Source of the DNA: Actinoplanes utahensis | GTDB taxonomy: Bacteria > Actinomycetota > Actinomycetes > Mycobacteriales > Micromonosporaceae | Length of the DNA stretch: 64,000 bases | Direction of reading: 5' to 3' | NCBI RefSeq assembly: GCF_016862455.1 | Contig: NZ_BOMZ01000003.1 | Location: 43,030-107,029, forward strand | In this document: positions 9,314-17,924 of the stretch, one piece after another | How the letters are laid out: each line of letters opens with the position of its first letter | Position numbering within the stretch: the stretch's first letter is position 1 | The notes under the pieces: generated by a model | What the model saw: only the letters and a program-made list of their open reading frames with translations | The model's database searches: none | Told to the model about the DNA's origin: nothing | Program-made: the position numbers and the translations under genes

Positions 9314-9516
9314 GGCGCCCGGGGCAGTCCTCGCGACGTCGATGGCACACACGGCCGCAGCACCGCCGCCGGGCTGACGTTGCCGCCGCGTTCGCCGGAC
9401 ACGGTGCGGGGCGCCGGGCGCGGGGTTGAGGGTTCGGGGTTGACGGTTCGGGACGCTGGATGCGGGACGCCGAGTGCCGGGTGCGGGGGTGTGGGGCGCG
9501 GGGCGGCAGGTGCCGG

Positions 9517-10155
9517 TCAGGGTGCGACGAGAGCGTCCGTGAGCGCTTGTGCCAACCACTGCTCGTACTCCTCGGGCGACCAGCCTCGTTCGGTCACGAA
9601 GAGTTCGTAGACCTCCGGCGATATGAGCGTCCACACCGTGTCGCACGCCCGGTCCGGATCGACGTCGGCGCGCAGGCCACCGGTCGCGGCGAGGTGGCGC
9701 ACGATGCCGCCGGCCCCGATCATCCGCTCCTGATCGATGGTCTCGCGGAACCGGAGGAGGGCCGGGTCGCCACCGCGGGCGGCGGCGAGGAGTCTGGCGA
9801 GCAGCGGCCCCACCCGTTCACCGATCCGGCGGGCGGCGAACGCGTATCGGGCGACCTTGTCTCGAGGGTCGGACGCGGCGAACACCGCCTGGATCTCCGG
9901 GCGGTCGATCATCGGGATGGGCTCGTCGTCGCCGGCGAGGGTGACGTCATAGACGTCCTTGATCAGCGCCGCCTTGGTGCGGAACGCCTTGTAGACGGTC
10001 TCGACCGAGACTCCGGCACGCGCGGCCACATCGCGCATGGTGACCGAGGTGGGGCCGTGTTCGACCAGCAGGTCGCGGGCGGCGGCGAGGATGTCACGGC
10101 GGGTGAGTCGCGCCTGCTCGGCACGGCGGCTGTTGTCATACACACGACGAGTCAT
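9517..10155 (-). CDS. TetR-family transcriptional regulator
   Basis: Predicted repressor, 212 aa. The N-terminal helix-turn-helix runs from about residue 12 to 60 (DILAAARDLLVEHG, then VTMRDVAARAGVSVETVYKAF). The C-terminal ligand domain is divergent. The start MTRRVYDNSRR was chosen because the longer frame runs through the neighbouring gene's promoter and start. It is divergent to the SnoaL-like gene at 10217 with only 61 bases between them, which suggests it controls that gene and itself. Confidence 0.9.
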   Translation of the reverse strand: MTRRVYDNSRRAEQARLTRRDILAAARDLLVEHGPTSVTMRDVAARAGVSVETVYKAFRTKAALIKDVYDVTLAGDDEPIPMIDRPEIQAVFAASDPRDKVARYAFAARRIGERVGPLLARLLAAARGGDPALLRFRETIDQERMIGAGGIVRHLAATGGLRADVDPDRACDTVWTLISPEVYELFVTERGWSPEEYEQWLAQALTDALVAP

Positions 10156-10169
10156 GGAGAACCGTCCGG

Positions 10170-10197
10170 CAGCATTCGATACTGCTGGAGTGTCTCC
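10170..10197. promoter_or_regulatory. Candidate TetR operator dyads
   Basis: CAGCA (10170-10174) / TGCTG (10183-10187) and GGAG-TGT-CTCC (10187-10197) are two overlapping short dyads in the 61-base gap between the divergent TetR gene and the SnoaL-like gene. They are short, so this is tentative. Confidence 0.3.
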
Positions 10198-10216
10198 GAA
10201 TCTCCAGGGAGGCGTC

Positions 10217-10732
10217 ATGCCCACCACCGACACCGACATCTGCGTCAACTCCATGACGATCATGGCTTCCGGCGATCTCGCCGAGTTGACCGGAGTCGTT
10301 CATCCACAGGCGGTCAACCGTGAGGCCAAGGACGAGCCGCCGACCTGTCGGGGACAGGGACCGGCCGCGTTCGCGGCCACTGCCCACTGGCTCCGGGCCG
10401 CCTTCGCCGATCTGAAGTTCACCGTTCACGACGCGGTCGCCGACGGTGATCTCATCGCCGTGCACTGCACGATGTCCGGGCGTCAGGTCGGCCCGTTCGT
10501 GGCGTACGACGAGCACGGTGAGGTGGCTCAGGCGTTCCCAGCAACCGGCCGCGCTTTTGCGGTCACGCACAGCCACTGGTTCCGCATGAAGGACAGCCAG
10601 GTCATCGAGCACTGGGCCAACCGGGACGATCAAGGCATGGCCGCGCAGCTCGGCTGGATCCCGCCCACCCCGGTGTTCCTGTGGCGGATGGCCCGGGCCA
10701 AGCGGCACGCCCGCCGGAATCCGGCCTCGTGA
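10217..10732 (+). CDS. SnoaL-like / ester-cyclase-type protein
   Basis: Protein of 171 aa with the NTF2/SnoaL-like pattern seen in predicted ester cyclases: an N-terminal helix carrying MASGDLAELTGVVHP, a central AAFADLKFTVHDAVADGD, and a C-terminal HWFRMKDSQVIEHWANRDD. Proteins of this type bind small hydrophobic ligands and some are cyclases or isomerases; the substrate here is unknown. The ATG at 10217 is preceded by AGGGAGG at good spacing. It is divergent from and probably controlled by the TetR gene next door. A hairpin follows at 10783-10813. Confidence 0.8.
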   Translation: MPTTDTDICVNSMTIMASGDLAELTGVVHPQAVNREAKDEPPTCRGQGPAAFAATAHWLRAAFADLKFTVHDAVADGDLIAVHCTMSGRQVGPFVAYDEHGEVAQAFPATGRAFAVTHSHWFRMKDSQVIEHWANRDDQGMAAQLGWIPPTPVFLWRMARAKRHARRNPAS

Positions 10733-11113
10733 CCGGCGTTCCGGGCGTCCGTCGCGCCGACCGGGCCGCTGCGGGCATCCCCCCGCCTTCACCGCCCGAA
10801 GGGCGGGAGGCGGCGCTATCCGGTTCGACCCCGGACACTTGGCGCCAGGACGTCATCGTGGGAGATGAGGCGCTCCTGGACCGCTGCACCGACGCGTCCC
10901 TCGCCGGTCGACGGTGATCCGGCCGGCTCACCGCCGCGTCGACCAGCTCGGGCCGCCGCCTCACCCCCACGCTGACCAACCCCGACACGACCAAGGCCCT
11001 GCTATTGCCGTACGGCGGAAATTCGCTGTCGCGGCAGCGGCCGGAAGGCCGTAAGAAATCCGCAAGGCCCTGCGGGAACGACCGGGGAGCCGGTGCTGGG
11101 TAGCGTGGCCGGG
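10733..11113. other. Intergenic stretch between SnoaL-like gene and response regulator
   Basis: No coding sequence is supported here. It holds a nested hairpin (10783-10813) and, near its right end, the presumed promoter of the RR/HK operon at 11114. No clean -35/-10 pair stands out. Confidence 0.5.
10783..10813 (+). terminator. Nested GC hairpin after the SnoaL-like gene
   Basis: CCGCCC-GAA-GGGCGG (10792-10806) sits inside outer arms CCGCC (10783-10787) and GGCGG (10809-10813). It is a compact stem about 50 bases past the stop, a plausible terminator. Confidence 0.5.
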
Positions 11114-11824
11114 ATGGGACATCGGGTGCTGGTGGTGGACGACGACGCTACGGTCAGTGACGTCGTGCGGCGTTATCTGGAGCAGGCCGGATGTACGGTG
11201 CGGCTGGCCGCCGACGGCGCCGACGGGCTCGCGGCGATCGCGGCCCAGCTCCCCGACCTGGTCGTCCTCGATCTGATGATGCCCGGCATCGACGGTCTGG
11301 AGGTGTGCCGGCGGATCCGCCGGCAGCTGCCGGGCCTGCCGGTGATCATGCTGACCGCGCTCGGTGAGGAGGCCGACCGCGTTCTCGGGCTGGAGGTCGG
11401 CGCCGACGACTACGTGACGAAACCGTTCTCTCCTCGTGAGCTGGTTCTGCGGATCCAGTCGGTGTTGCGCCGCACCGGTGTGCGGACGCCGGATCCGGGT
11501 TCCTCCTCGACGCTGCGCGAGGCGGATCTGACCGTCGACACCGCACGCCGTGTCGCCGAACGCAACGGCGTCCCGCTGTCCTTGACCGTCCGGGAGTTCG
11601 ACCTGCTGGTCTTCCTCATGCGTCATCCCGGCCGGGCCTGGTCCCGCTCCGACCTGCTGGACAAGGTGTGGGGATGGCAGTTCGGCGACCAGTCGACGGT
11701 CACCGTCCACGTTCGCCGGCTCCGCGAGAAGATCGAGGACGATCCGGCCGCGCCGGCCCGGATCCGCACGGTGTGGGGTGTCGGGTACAGCTACGAGCCG
11801 CTCGGCGGGGGACACGACCGGTGA
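11114..11824 (+). CDS. OmpR-family response regulator
   Basis: Two-component DNA-binding regulator, 236 aa. The receiver begins [11 protein letters not shown], the phospho-Asp lies in VVLDLMMPG (about residue 53) and the Lys in [10 protein letters not shown] winged helix spans about 130-230 ([32 protein letters not shown]). An in-frame GTG at 11093 would add seven residues and has GGGGAG before it, so the start is uncertain. The stop overlaps the kinase start as GTGA, so the two are translationally coupled. Confidence 0.92.
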   Translation: MGHRVLVVDDDATVSDVVRRYLEQAGCTVRLAADGADGLAAIAAQLPDLVVLDLMMPGIDGLEVCRRIRRQLPGLPVIMLTALGEEADRVLGLEVGADDYVTKPFSPRELVLRIQSVLRRTGVRTPDPGSSSTLREADLTVDTARRVAERNGVPLSLTVREFDLLVFLMRHPGRAWSRSDLLDKVWGWQFGDQSTVTVHVRRLREKIEDDPAAPARIRTVWGVGYSYEPLGGGHDR

Positions 11825-12834
11825 ACGACATGTTGCTCATCGGGTTGTACGCCCTGGCCGCCGGAGGCGTCGTCGCGCTGGCGGGTGCGGGTGCGCTGCG
11901 TCTGCTGCGCGGCCGTTCCATCCTCGTCCACGTCCTGGTCCTCCTGGCCGTGACGGTGCTCGCCGTGGTGGCCGGTGTCACCACGGTCGCCCAGGCCATG
12001 TTCCTGTCCGCGCACGACCTCTGGGTCGTCCTCGTCACCGTGACCGCCTCCGCGGTGATCAGCCTGGCGGTCGGCGCGGTCTTCGGCAGCCGGCTGGCCG
12101 CCACCGCGGTCTGGGCGCAGGCGGCGCGGGACCGCGAACGGCATCTGGAGGCCGGGCGCCGGGAACTCGTCGCCTGGGTGTCGCACGACCTGCGCACCCC
12201 ACTGGCGGGGCTCCGGGCGATGGCCGAAGCCCTCGAGGATCGCATCATCGAGGACCAGGACACCGTCGACGAGTACCACCGGCGGATCCGGGTGGAGACC
12301 GACCGGATGACCCAGCTGGTCGACGATCTGTTCGAATTGTCCCGCATCAACGCCGGCGCGCTGCATCTGGTGCCGACCACGGTGCCGCTGAGCGAGATCG
12401 TGTCGGACGCCATCGCCGGTGTCGCCCCGCTCGCCGCGAGCCGGCGCATCCGGCTGATCCCCGCGGACACCACCTGGCCGCTGGTGCGAGCCGGTGAACG
12501 CGAGCTCGCCCGCATCGTCAGCAACCTGTTGATCAACTCCGTCCGGTACACGCCGGCGGACGGAACCGTGCACATCGCCGCCGGCCACGAACACGACAGC
12601 GTGTGGCTGGCCGTCTCGGACACCTGCGGCGGCATCCCCGACAGTGACTTGGGCCGGGTCTTCGACGTCGCGTTCCGCGGCGAACGCGCCCGGACGCCGG
12701 GTACGGACGGCTCCGGCGGCGGCGGGCTCGGCCTGGCGATCGTGCGCGGCCTCGTGGAGGCTCACGGCGGCCGGGTCGGCGTACGCAACACCGGCCACGG
12801 TTGCCGGTTCGAGGTCCACCTCCCCGCGGCCTGA
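11821..12834 (+). CDS. Sensor histidine kinase, partner of the RR upstream
   Basis: Kinase of 337 aa. Two TM helices (about 5-25 and 35-90, with very little between them) are followed by HisKA with [10 protein letters not shown] and an ATPase domain with [18 protein letters not shown] and GGGGLGLAI. The short extracytoplasmic loop suggests intramembrane sensing. GTG at 11821 is the start, overlapping the regulator stop as GTGA; longer frames only shadow the regulator. The target is unknown. Confidence 0.92.
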   Translation: MNDMLLIGLYALAAGGVVALAGAGALRLLRGRSILVHVLVLLAVTVLAVVAGVTTVAQAMFLSAHDLWVVLVTVTASAVISLAVGAVFGSRLAATAVWAQAARDRERHLEAGRRELVAWVSHDLRTPLAGLRAMAEALEDRIIEDQDTVDEYHRRIRVETDRMTQLVDDLFELSRINAGALHLVPTTVPLSEIVSDAIAGVAPLAASRRIRLIPADTTWPLVRAGERELARIVSNLLINSVRYTPADGTVHIAAGHEHDSVWLAVSDTCGGIPDSDLGRVFDVAFRGERARTPGTDGSGGGGLGLAIVRGLVEAHGGRVGVRNTGHGCRFEVHLPAA

Positions 12835-12866
12835 CGCCGGCGATCCTCTCGTGGCGGGCGGTGCCA

Positions 12867-13400
12867 TCAGTTCCGCAGGCAGGTGAACGGGCCACGGACG
12901 CCGGCGCTGAACCGTTCGGCCGCGCCGAGTGCGAGCCTGATCCGGGCCCGGGGCCGCATCCCGCGCCCGGATGTGGCGTACAGGGCGCCGAGCGCGACCT
13001 GGTCCCCGCAGCCGATCGCGGAGTAGCCGTCGGCGGCCTTCGCCACCTGGTAGTCGTCGTGGACGGTGAACAACCGGCCGCGTACCCCGACCAGGAAGGT
13101 TCCGCCGAGCTCCTGCTCCTCGTCCTTGCGGGCCCAGCCGCCAGTCTTGAGGCAGTCCCGGAGTGTGTCCACGAACGTGGTGACCATGAACCGGTCCAGG
13201 TCGTCGCCGGGATCCGGCAGGCTCAGCGAGTAGCGGATCAGCTGTCCCATCCGGAACGAGCTGGTGAACCCGAACAGGTATCCGCCGTTGCGGAACACCT
13301 TCGTGTCGGCGCGCACCGCCAGGCTCAGCCCGGACAGCCCGGCGCTGTCCCCGCCGATGAAGACGGAACCACCCCGTGTCAGCCCCACAATCGCAGTCAT
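12867..13400 (-). CDS. Small HslV/20S-proteasome-like Ntn hydrolase
   Basis: Protein of 177 aa with the layout of a mature proteasome beta or HslV subunit. Directly after Met comes TAIVGL; counting that Thr as 1, Asp falls at 17 (GGDSAG) and Lys at 33 (RADTKVF), the classical Thr-Asp-Lys catalytic set. A later IGCGDQVALGAL matches the HslV IGSGG-type active-site strand, with Cys in place of Ser. No HslU, ARC/Mpa or second subunit lies nearby. GTG 13409 is an alternative start that would give a 4-residue propeptide. A TetR gene lies upstream on the same strand, separated by a hairpin. The substrate is unknown. Confidence 0.75.
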   Translation of the reverse strand: MTAIVGLTRGGSVFIGGDSAGLSGLSLAVRADTKVFRNGGYLFGFTSSFRMGQLIRYSLSLPDPGDDLDRFMVTTFVDTLRDCLKTGGWARKDEEQELGGTFLVGVRGRLFTVHDDYQVAKAADGYSAIGCGDQVALGALYATSGRGMRPRARIRLALGAAERFSAGVRGPFTCLRN

Positions 13401-13414
13401 ACCGTTCACAGGAC

Positions 13415-13461
13415 AGCCGCCGGCGCACCGCCGTCAACCGGAACCTGTCACGCCGGCGGCT
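13415..13461. terminator. 11-bp stem with long loop between TetR and Ntn hydrolase
   Basis: AGCCGCCGGCG (13415-13425) is the exact reverse complement of 13451-13461. It lies downstream of the minus-strand TetR gene and just upstream of the Ntn-hydrolase start, so it could end the TetR transcript or regulate the hydrolase. Confidence 0.4.
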
Positions 13462-13547
13462 CCTGCCAGCCCGGCTCGTGGTCGCGCCGCCGGCGCCGGC
13501 CAGCGCCCGCAAACGGCGGGAACGGGCCCGCGCCCGCCTCCGCGAGA

Positions 13548-14144
13548 TCATGGCAGCGGGCGGGACACCACTTTCCGGGCATCCCCGTCGACCAGGCCGA
13601 ACATACGCAGCAGGCTGAAGGCGAGGTGGTCGGCGGCCTCGTCGATCTCGTGCGGGTCGTCGAGTCGCAGGCCGCGGTGCAGGACGGCGAGCAGCGCGCC
13701 ACCGATGCACGCGTGTGCCACCTCGGCGTCGTCGAAGCAGAGCCGGCCGACGGCGTGCGCGTGCCGCAGGTCGTCGATCGGGTAGGCGCCGGGGTAGCGC
13801 ACGCCGACCCGGTCGATGATCCGCGCCAGGCCCGGGTCGGTGCGGGGCAGCCGGGCGGTGAGCCGCACCGCCACGGCCAGCACCTCGGCGGGGTCGGTGA
13901 GCTCGGCCGTGACCTGCCGCACGGTCTCCCGGTGCTCCTCGGCGGCGGACGCCACCGCCAGGTCGAACAGCTCCTGTTTCGACGGGAAGTGGTTGTAGAA
14001 GCTGCCGAACCCGACGTCGGCCGCGTCGGTGATCTCCTGGATGCTGACGCCGGCCGGGTCCCGGCTGGTCAGCAGGGTCCGGGCGGCGTCGAGGAGCGCG
14101 GCGCGGGTCTGCGCCTTGCGCCGATCGAGTCGTCCGACGGTCAT
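13548..14144 (-). CDS. TetR-family repressor of the adjacent DoxX-like gene
   Basis: Repressor of 198 aa with an N-terminal helix-turn-helix (ALLDAARTLLTSRD, then VSIQEITDAADVGFGSFYNHF). The C-terminal domain looks like those of AcrR-type regulators that bind small lipophilic ligands. It is divergent to the DoxX-like membrane protein with 57 bases between starts, and that gap contains a perfect 8+8 palindrome (14170-14189) ideal for a TetR dimer. Autoregulation and repression of the neighbour are strong inferences. Confidence 0.92.
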   Translation of the reverse strand: MTVGRLDRRKAQTRAALLDAARTLLTSRDPAGVSIQEITDAADVGFGSFYNHFPSKQELFDLAVASAAEEHRETVRQVTAELTDPAEVLAVAVRLTARLPRTDPGLARIIDRVGVRYPGAYPIDDLRHAHAVGRLCFDDAEVAHACIGGALLAVLHRGLRLDDPHEIDEAADHLAFSLLRMFGLVDGDARKVVSRPLP

Positions 14145-14169
14145 GGCGGCCAGTTTAGGCGACCCCTGA

Positions 14170-14189
14170 AACTGATGATGCCATCAGTT
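14170..14189. promoter_or_regulatory. TetR-type operator
   Basis: AACTGATG-ATGC-CATCAGTT is a perfect inverted repeat with a 4-base spacer, centred in the 57-base gap between the TetR gene and the DoxX-like gene. It probably overlaps both promoters and is the likely binding site of the TetR protein. Confidence 0.8.
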
Positions 14190-14201
14190 ATGATGCCGCC
14201 C

Positions 14202-14636
14202 ATGAGAATCGTGAAAGCCGTGGCACAGGCACTTCTCGGCGGTACCCTCGCGTTCGCCGGGATCACCCACCTGACCGTGGCGCGCCAGGAGTTCCTGGCC
14301 CAGGTGCCGGACTGGTTCCCGATCGACCACGACTTCGTCGTGCTGGCCTCCGGCGTGGTGGAGATCGGCCTGGGCGCGGCCCTGCTGACGATGTGGAGAC
14401 AGCCGGCCCGCGGCTTGGTGGGGGCGGCCGCGGCGACGTTCTTCGTGGTGGTCTTCCCGGGGAACATCGCACAGTGGCTGGAGCACAAGGACGGCTTCGG
14501 CCTGGACACCGACACGAAACGGTTCGCCCGGCTGTTCTTCCAGCCGCTGCTGGTGCTGTGGGCGCTCGGCGCGACCGGCGCGGTCGGCACCGTCCGCGGC
14601 CTGCTCCGGCGGCGGCGCGAGCGGGTCAGCGGCTGA
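14202..14636 (+). CDS. DoxX-like small membrane protein
   Basis: Membrane protein of 144 aa with four predicted TM helices (about 5-25, 42-62, 68-88, 108-128), including GGTLAFAGITHLT and VVFPGNIAQW, typical of the DoxX/DoxD-like family. Family members are linked to quinone or thiol redox and stress handling; the exact role is unknown. The ATG at 14202 was chosen because the TetR operator lies directly upstream. Its 3' end overlaps the convergent SDR gene by 11 bases. Confidence 0.85.
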   Translation: MRIVKAVAQALLGGTLAFAGITHLTVARQEFLAQVPDWFPIDHDFVVLASGVVEIGLGAALLTMWRQPARGLVGAAAATFFVVVFPGNIAQWLEHKDGFGLDTDTKRFARLFFQPLLVLWALGATGAVGTVRGLLRRRRERVSG

Positions 14637-15429
14637 GATCGTGCCTGCGGTGGACGACCTTCTCGACGACACCGCCGGGCAGCAGCCGGCGCAGCGCGAA
14701 GACGAACGGCGCGTTGCTGCCCACCGCGTACCGCGCCTTCGGCCGTTTCGCCTCGATCGCCGTCACGATCGTCGCCGCCACCCGCTCGGCGGTGATCCCG
14801 GCCCGCTCGTTGCGGTCCAGCGCGGCCAGCATCGTGCCGAAATCGGCGGCGTACGGCGACTCGCCGCCGATGTACTTCGTCCGCCGCTCGCTGATCCCGG
14901 TCGCGATCGACCCCGGCTCGACGGTGGTCAGCCACACCCCGAACGGGCTCAGCTCGTGCCGCGCCCCGGTGCTGAACCCCTTGACCGCCGCCTTCGACGC
15001 CACATAGGACGAGCGGTAGGCGAGCGGGAACGACGCCAGCATCGACCCGACCATCACGACCCTGCCGTACCGCCGCTCCCGCATGCCCGGCAGCGCCAGC
15101 TGCGTGAGCCGTACCGGCCCGAGCACGTTCACCTGGAAGATCCGCCGCAGCGCCTCGCCCGGCAGCTCCTCCAGCGGCCCGGACTGGCTCTCCCCCGCGT
15201 TGTTGACCAGCACGTCCACCCCGGCGAGCAGCGGCGCGAGCCGTTCGATGGAGGCTTCGTCGCCGAGGTCGAGCGCCACGTACTCGACACCGGGGGCGCG
15301 CTGGTCGCCGGTCAGCGCCTCCGGGTTCCGGCTGGTCCCGAGCACACGGTGCCCACGCCCGGCGAGCGCCGCCGCCGTCGCTTTCCCGATCCCCGACGAG
15401 GCCCCGGTCACCAGCACGGTCCGTTCCAC
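14626..15429 (-). CDS. Short-chain dehydrogenase/reductase
   Basis: Classical SDR, 267 aa. The NAD(P)-binding TGASSGIG is at residue 8, followed by NNAG (about 90), the catalytic Ser in VGSML and the YVASK motif with Tyr and Lys. An Arg after the first strand (GTSRN) suggests NADP(H). The substrate cannot be told from sequence. It is convergent with, and slightly overlaps, the DoxX-like gene. Confidence 0.93.
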   Translation of the reverse strand: MERTVLVTGASSGIGKATAAALAGRGHRVLGTSRNPEALTGDQRAPGVEYVALDLGDEASIERLAPLLAGVDVLVNNAGESQSGPLEELPGEALRRIFQVNVLGPVRLTQLALPGMRERRYGRVVMVGSMLASFPLAYRSSYVASKAAVKGFSTGARHELSPFGVWLTTVEPGSIATGISERRTKYIGGESPYAADFGTMLAALDRNERAGITAERVAATIVTAIEAKRPKARYAVGSNAPFVFALRRLLPGGVVEKVVHRRHDLSR

Positions 15430-15681
15430 GGCAAGACCCTAATTCTTTCGGGGTACGGGTGACACACCCACCCCGCTCCGCAGCTCCGGACGAACGCCCC
15501 ACCCCGGCCGTAACCGCATGCCCGTATCTGCCCTGAACTGGGAAGATGCCGCGCACATCACGGTTGGCAGCCGATGAGGGATCGCCGTCCGGCCGGTACC
15601 GTCGAAGCCGTTGCCGCGGTCCTTCGCCCACCCTCCCGGGGTGGCCCGCCAGGCTGCATCCCGTCCCGCCCACCCGCAAGC

Positions 15682-15801
15682 CACGGCCCGTCCCCTGCCG
15701 CACGCCACGGCCCGCCCTCTGCCGCACGCCACGGCCCGTCCCCTGCCGCACACCACGGCCCGCCCTCTGCCGCACACCACGGCCCGTCCCCTGCCGCACA
15801 C
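15682..15801 (+). repeat. 24-bp tandem repeat, five copies
   Basis: Five 24-base units (cacggcccg..ctgccgcac..), followed by a partial sixth, alternate between two variants, so the higher-order period is 48 bases. In one plus frame they would read TARPLPHx repeatedly. They lie upstream of the coiled-coil gene start, in the otherwise gene-free 15430-15853. The contiguous units with no spacers rule out a CRISPR. Confidence 0.85.
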
Positions 15802-15853
15802 CACGGCCCGCACCGGAAACACCCGAGGCCGAGCGAGTGAGGTTCCCATCAGC

Positions 15854-16771
15854 GTGAGTGCCCCGCCCCGAAGCCCCGCCCCCACACCGTCGCCCTCCCG
15901 GACCCAACGGCACGACGTCCTGGCAGTGCTGTTGCGCACGTCCGTTCTCCGTCTGGTGACGGCCCGCCGTACCGCGCGGTGGCTGTGGACGGCGCTGCTG
16001 GCGCGGGGGCTGTGGACGGCGCTGCTGGCGCGGGGGCTGTGGACGGCACTGCCGCGGATTCCCGCGGTGCGCCGCCGCCGGGAGCAACGCGCCCAGCGCC
16101 TGGCCGCGGCCGCCGACACGCAGCGTTACGCCGACGAACTGCGGGTGGCCACCGTGCGGGCGGCCGGAGCAGCGGACCGCTGGCAGGAGTCGTGCCGGCA
16201 GGCCGAGGAGCACACCGACGACGCCTGGCAGGCGTGGCGGGACGCCGAGGAGCGCTTGGACCGTACCCGGGCCGCTGCCGCGTTCCGCCCACCCCGCAGT
16301 CGCCGTACCGTCGCCGAACTCGCCGCCCGCGAACGTTTCCTGCACCGCGCGGTGGCCGCCGCCGTCGAACGCGGCGACCTGCCCACCACGGTGCTCACCG
16401 ACCTGGCGTCCGGCGACGGCGGCTGGAATCCCCGCCTGCACCCGGTGGATCAGGAACTCGTCCTGCACCGGGCGATCGCCGCGGTCCGCCACCACCTCTA
16501 CCGGCAGGCCGCCGCCGCGGAACAGACCGTCCGCCACGACGCTCGGCGCGCCGTCGCCGCCCGCGACAGCCTCCACCACGAACTGGCCACGGCGCTGGAT
16601 CACGCCGCCGCCGCGCGCGAACGACACCGCCGTACGGCGGGCCGCAGGCGGTGCCGGGCCCGGCCGGGCAGGCGAAACCCCGGCGACCATCGCGGCGCGG
16701 GCGTCCGGCGGATCTTCCGGTGTCGCTGCCGGGGCCGGGACCGGGGCGGGCCTAGGGTGGGGGTGCTATGA
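15854..16771 (+). CDS. Arg/Ala-rich helical protein, first of a coupled pair
   Basis: Unrecognised protein of 305 aa. A Pro-rich N-terminus (about 1-20) leads to a repeated hydrophobic segment WTALLARGL (27-bp DNA repeat). A long charged helical region (about 75-260) follows, rich in Ala, Arg and Glu with coiled-coil character (AEELxx-type heptads, AEEHTDDAWQAWRDAEERLD). The basic C-terminus is Arg-rich. GTG 15854 with GTGAGG upstream is preferred; the open frame extends back through the tandem repeats to 15611. The stop overlaps the next gene's ATG (ATGA), so the two are co-translated. Function unknown. Confidence 0.6.
   Translation: MSAPPRSPAPTPSPSRTQRHDVLAVLLRTSVLRLVTARRTARWLWTALLARGLWTALLARGLWTALPRIPAVRRRREQRAQRLAAAADTQRYADELRVATVRAAGAADRWQESCRQAEEHTDDAWQAWRDAEERLDRTRAAAAFRPPRSRRTVAELAARERFLHRAVAAAVERGDLPTTVLTDLASGDGGWNPRLHPVDQELVLHRAIAAVRHHLYRQAAAAEQTVRHDARRAVAARDSLHHELATALDHAAAARERHRRTAGRRRCRARPGRRNPGDHRGAGVRRIFRCRCRGRDRGGPRVGVL
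15983..16053 (+). repeat. 27-bp in-frame tandem repeat inside the coding region
   Basis: Two identical 27-base units (15983-16009, 16010-16036) and a partial third encode LWTALLARG in tandem. The unit keeps the frame and would lengthen a hydrophobic helix. Confidence 0.8.
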
Positions 16772-17913
16772 CTGCGCAGGATTCCGAAACCGAGACCCGT
16801 CCCTGCGCCCACTGCGGGCGCCCCGTGCCGCAGCGCGCGTCCGCCGGGCGGCCGTTCCGCTACTGCCGGGACAACGACGGCGAGTGCCAGCGTGCCTCCC
16901 GCAACGTGCGGATGCGGCACCGTTCGTCGCCGGGGCTGGCCGGGCAGGTGGCGCGGACCTGGGAGGTCGTCGACCGGCTCGATCAGCTGGTGGGCTCGCT
17001 CAGTGAGGCCCTGCACTCGGAGATGAGCCCGGCCGGGGTGGAACGCCAGGTCGCCGAGGTGCGGGCGGAGACGTCCGGGCAGGTCGCGGCCGCCCATGCG
17101 GAACGCGACGACGCCCGCCGGGACGCCGAGCAGGCGGCGACCGCGGCGGTGGCGGCCCAGCAGATCGCGGCGGCGGCGACGGCCGAACGCGACGAGGCCC
17201 GCCGGCAGGCCCAGGACGCGCAGCGCAACGCCGAGGAGGCCGGGAAACGGGCGCAGGAGGCGGCGGCCGCCCGGGACGAGGCGGTCCGTACGGCCACGGC
17301 GGCGGCGGCCCTGCGGGAACGCGCCGAGACCGAACGCGACGCGGCGGCCGCGGACCTGGCGACGGCACGGCGGGAACTGCAGGAGGTCCGCGGCCACCGC
17401 GACACCGCCGAACGCGATCTGAAGACGGCACTGGCGGACTTCACCGACTTCCGGGGTACGGCGGAGCAGGCGCTCAGTCGTGCGCGGGAGGAACTGACGG
17501 CCGCGCGGGAGCAGAGCGAACGTCTCGCCACCGAGGCCGCCCGGGACCGGCAGCGGGCCGAGGCCGCCGAACGGGACCGTGACGAGGCCGCCGAGCAGGC
17601 ACGTCAGGCGCTCGCCGAGGTGCGGTCCGCGAAGGAGGCCCTGGTGGCGGCGGTGGCCGAACGGGACGGCCTGCGGCGTACCACCGAGGATCTGGAGAGG
17701 TCGGCGGAGCGCGCCGCGCGGGAGCAAGCGGATCTGGAACGCCGCCTCGCGTCCGCCCGCGCCGACGCCGACGCCGCGCACCACCGCGCCGCCCAGCTGA
17801 CGTCCCAGGTCAGTGACCTGGCGGCGGCCCTGGCCTCGCTCGGCGCGGCCCGCCCGGCCGCCCCGGCCCCGGCCCCGGCCCCGGCCCAGCCCACCGCCTC
17901 CGGCAACAGCTGA
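16768..17913 (+). CDS. Cys4 zinc-motif protein with a long coiled coil
   Basis: Unrecognised protein of 381 aa. The N-terminus has CAHC and then C..C spaced as a Cys4 knuckle (residues about 13, 16, 35, 42: PCAHCGRPV, FRYCRDNDGECQ). From about residue 75 to 355 it is an almost unbroken Ala/Glu/Arg coiled coil, ending in an Ala-Pro tail (APAPAPAPA). The layout, a nucleic-acid-type zinc knuckle plus coiled coil, recalls KfrA-like and SMC-like scaffolds, but homology is not claimed. It is coupled to the previous gene by ATGA overlap, and the two coiled coils may pair. Confidence 0.7.
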   Translation: MTAQDSETETRPCAHCGRPVPQRASAGRPFRYCRDNDGECQRASRNVRMRHRSSPGLAGQVARTWEVVDRLDQLVGSLSEALHSEMSPAGVERQVAEVRAETSGQVAAAHAERDDARRDAEQAATAAVAAQQIAAAATAERDEARRQAQDAQRNAEEAGKRAQEAAAARDEAVRTATAAAALRERAETERDAAAADLATARRELQEVRGHRDTAERDLKTALADFTDFRGTAEQALSRAREELTAAREQSERLATEAARDRQRAEAAERDRDEAAEQARQALAEVRSAKEALVAAVAERDGLRRTTEDLERSAERAAREQADLERRLASARADADAAHHRAAQLTSQVSDLAAALASLGAARPAAPAPAPAPAQPTASGNS

Positions 17914-17924
17914 CCCGCCCGGCG

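Noticed and set aside
12801..14201. N-terminal extension of the DoxX-like gene to 12801
   Set aside because: The extension is the antisense of the TetR and Ntn-hydrolase genes and would cross the operator. ATG 14202 fits the membrane protein.
15682..15801. CRISPR array
   Set aside because: Units are contiguous with no unique spacers and no cas genes nearby.
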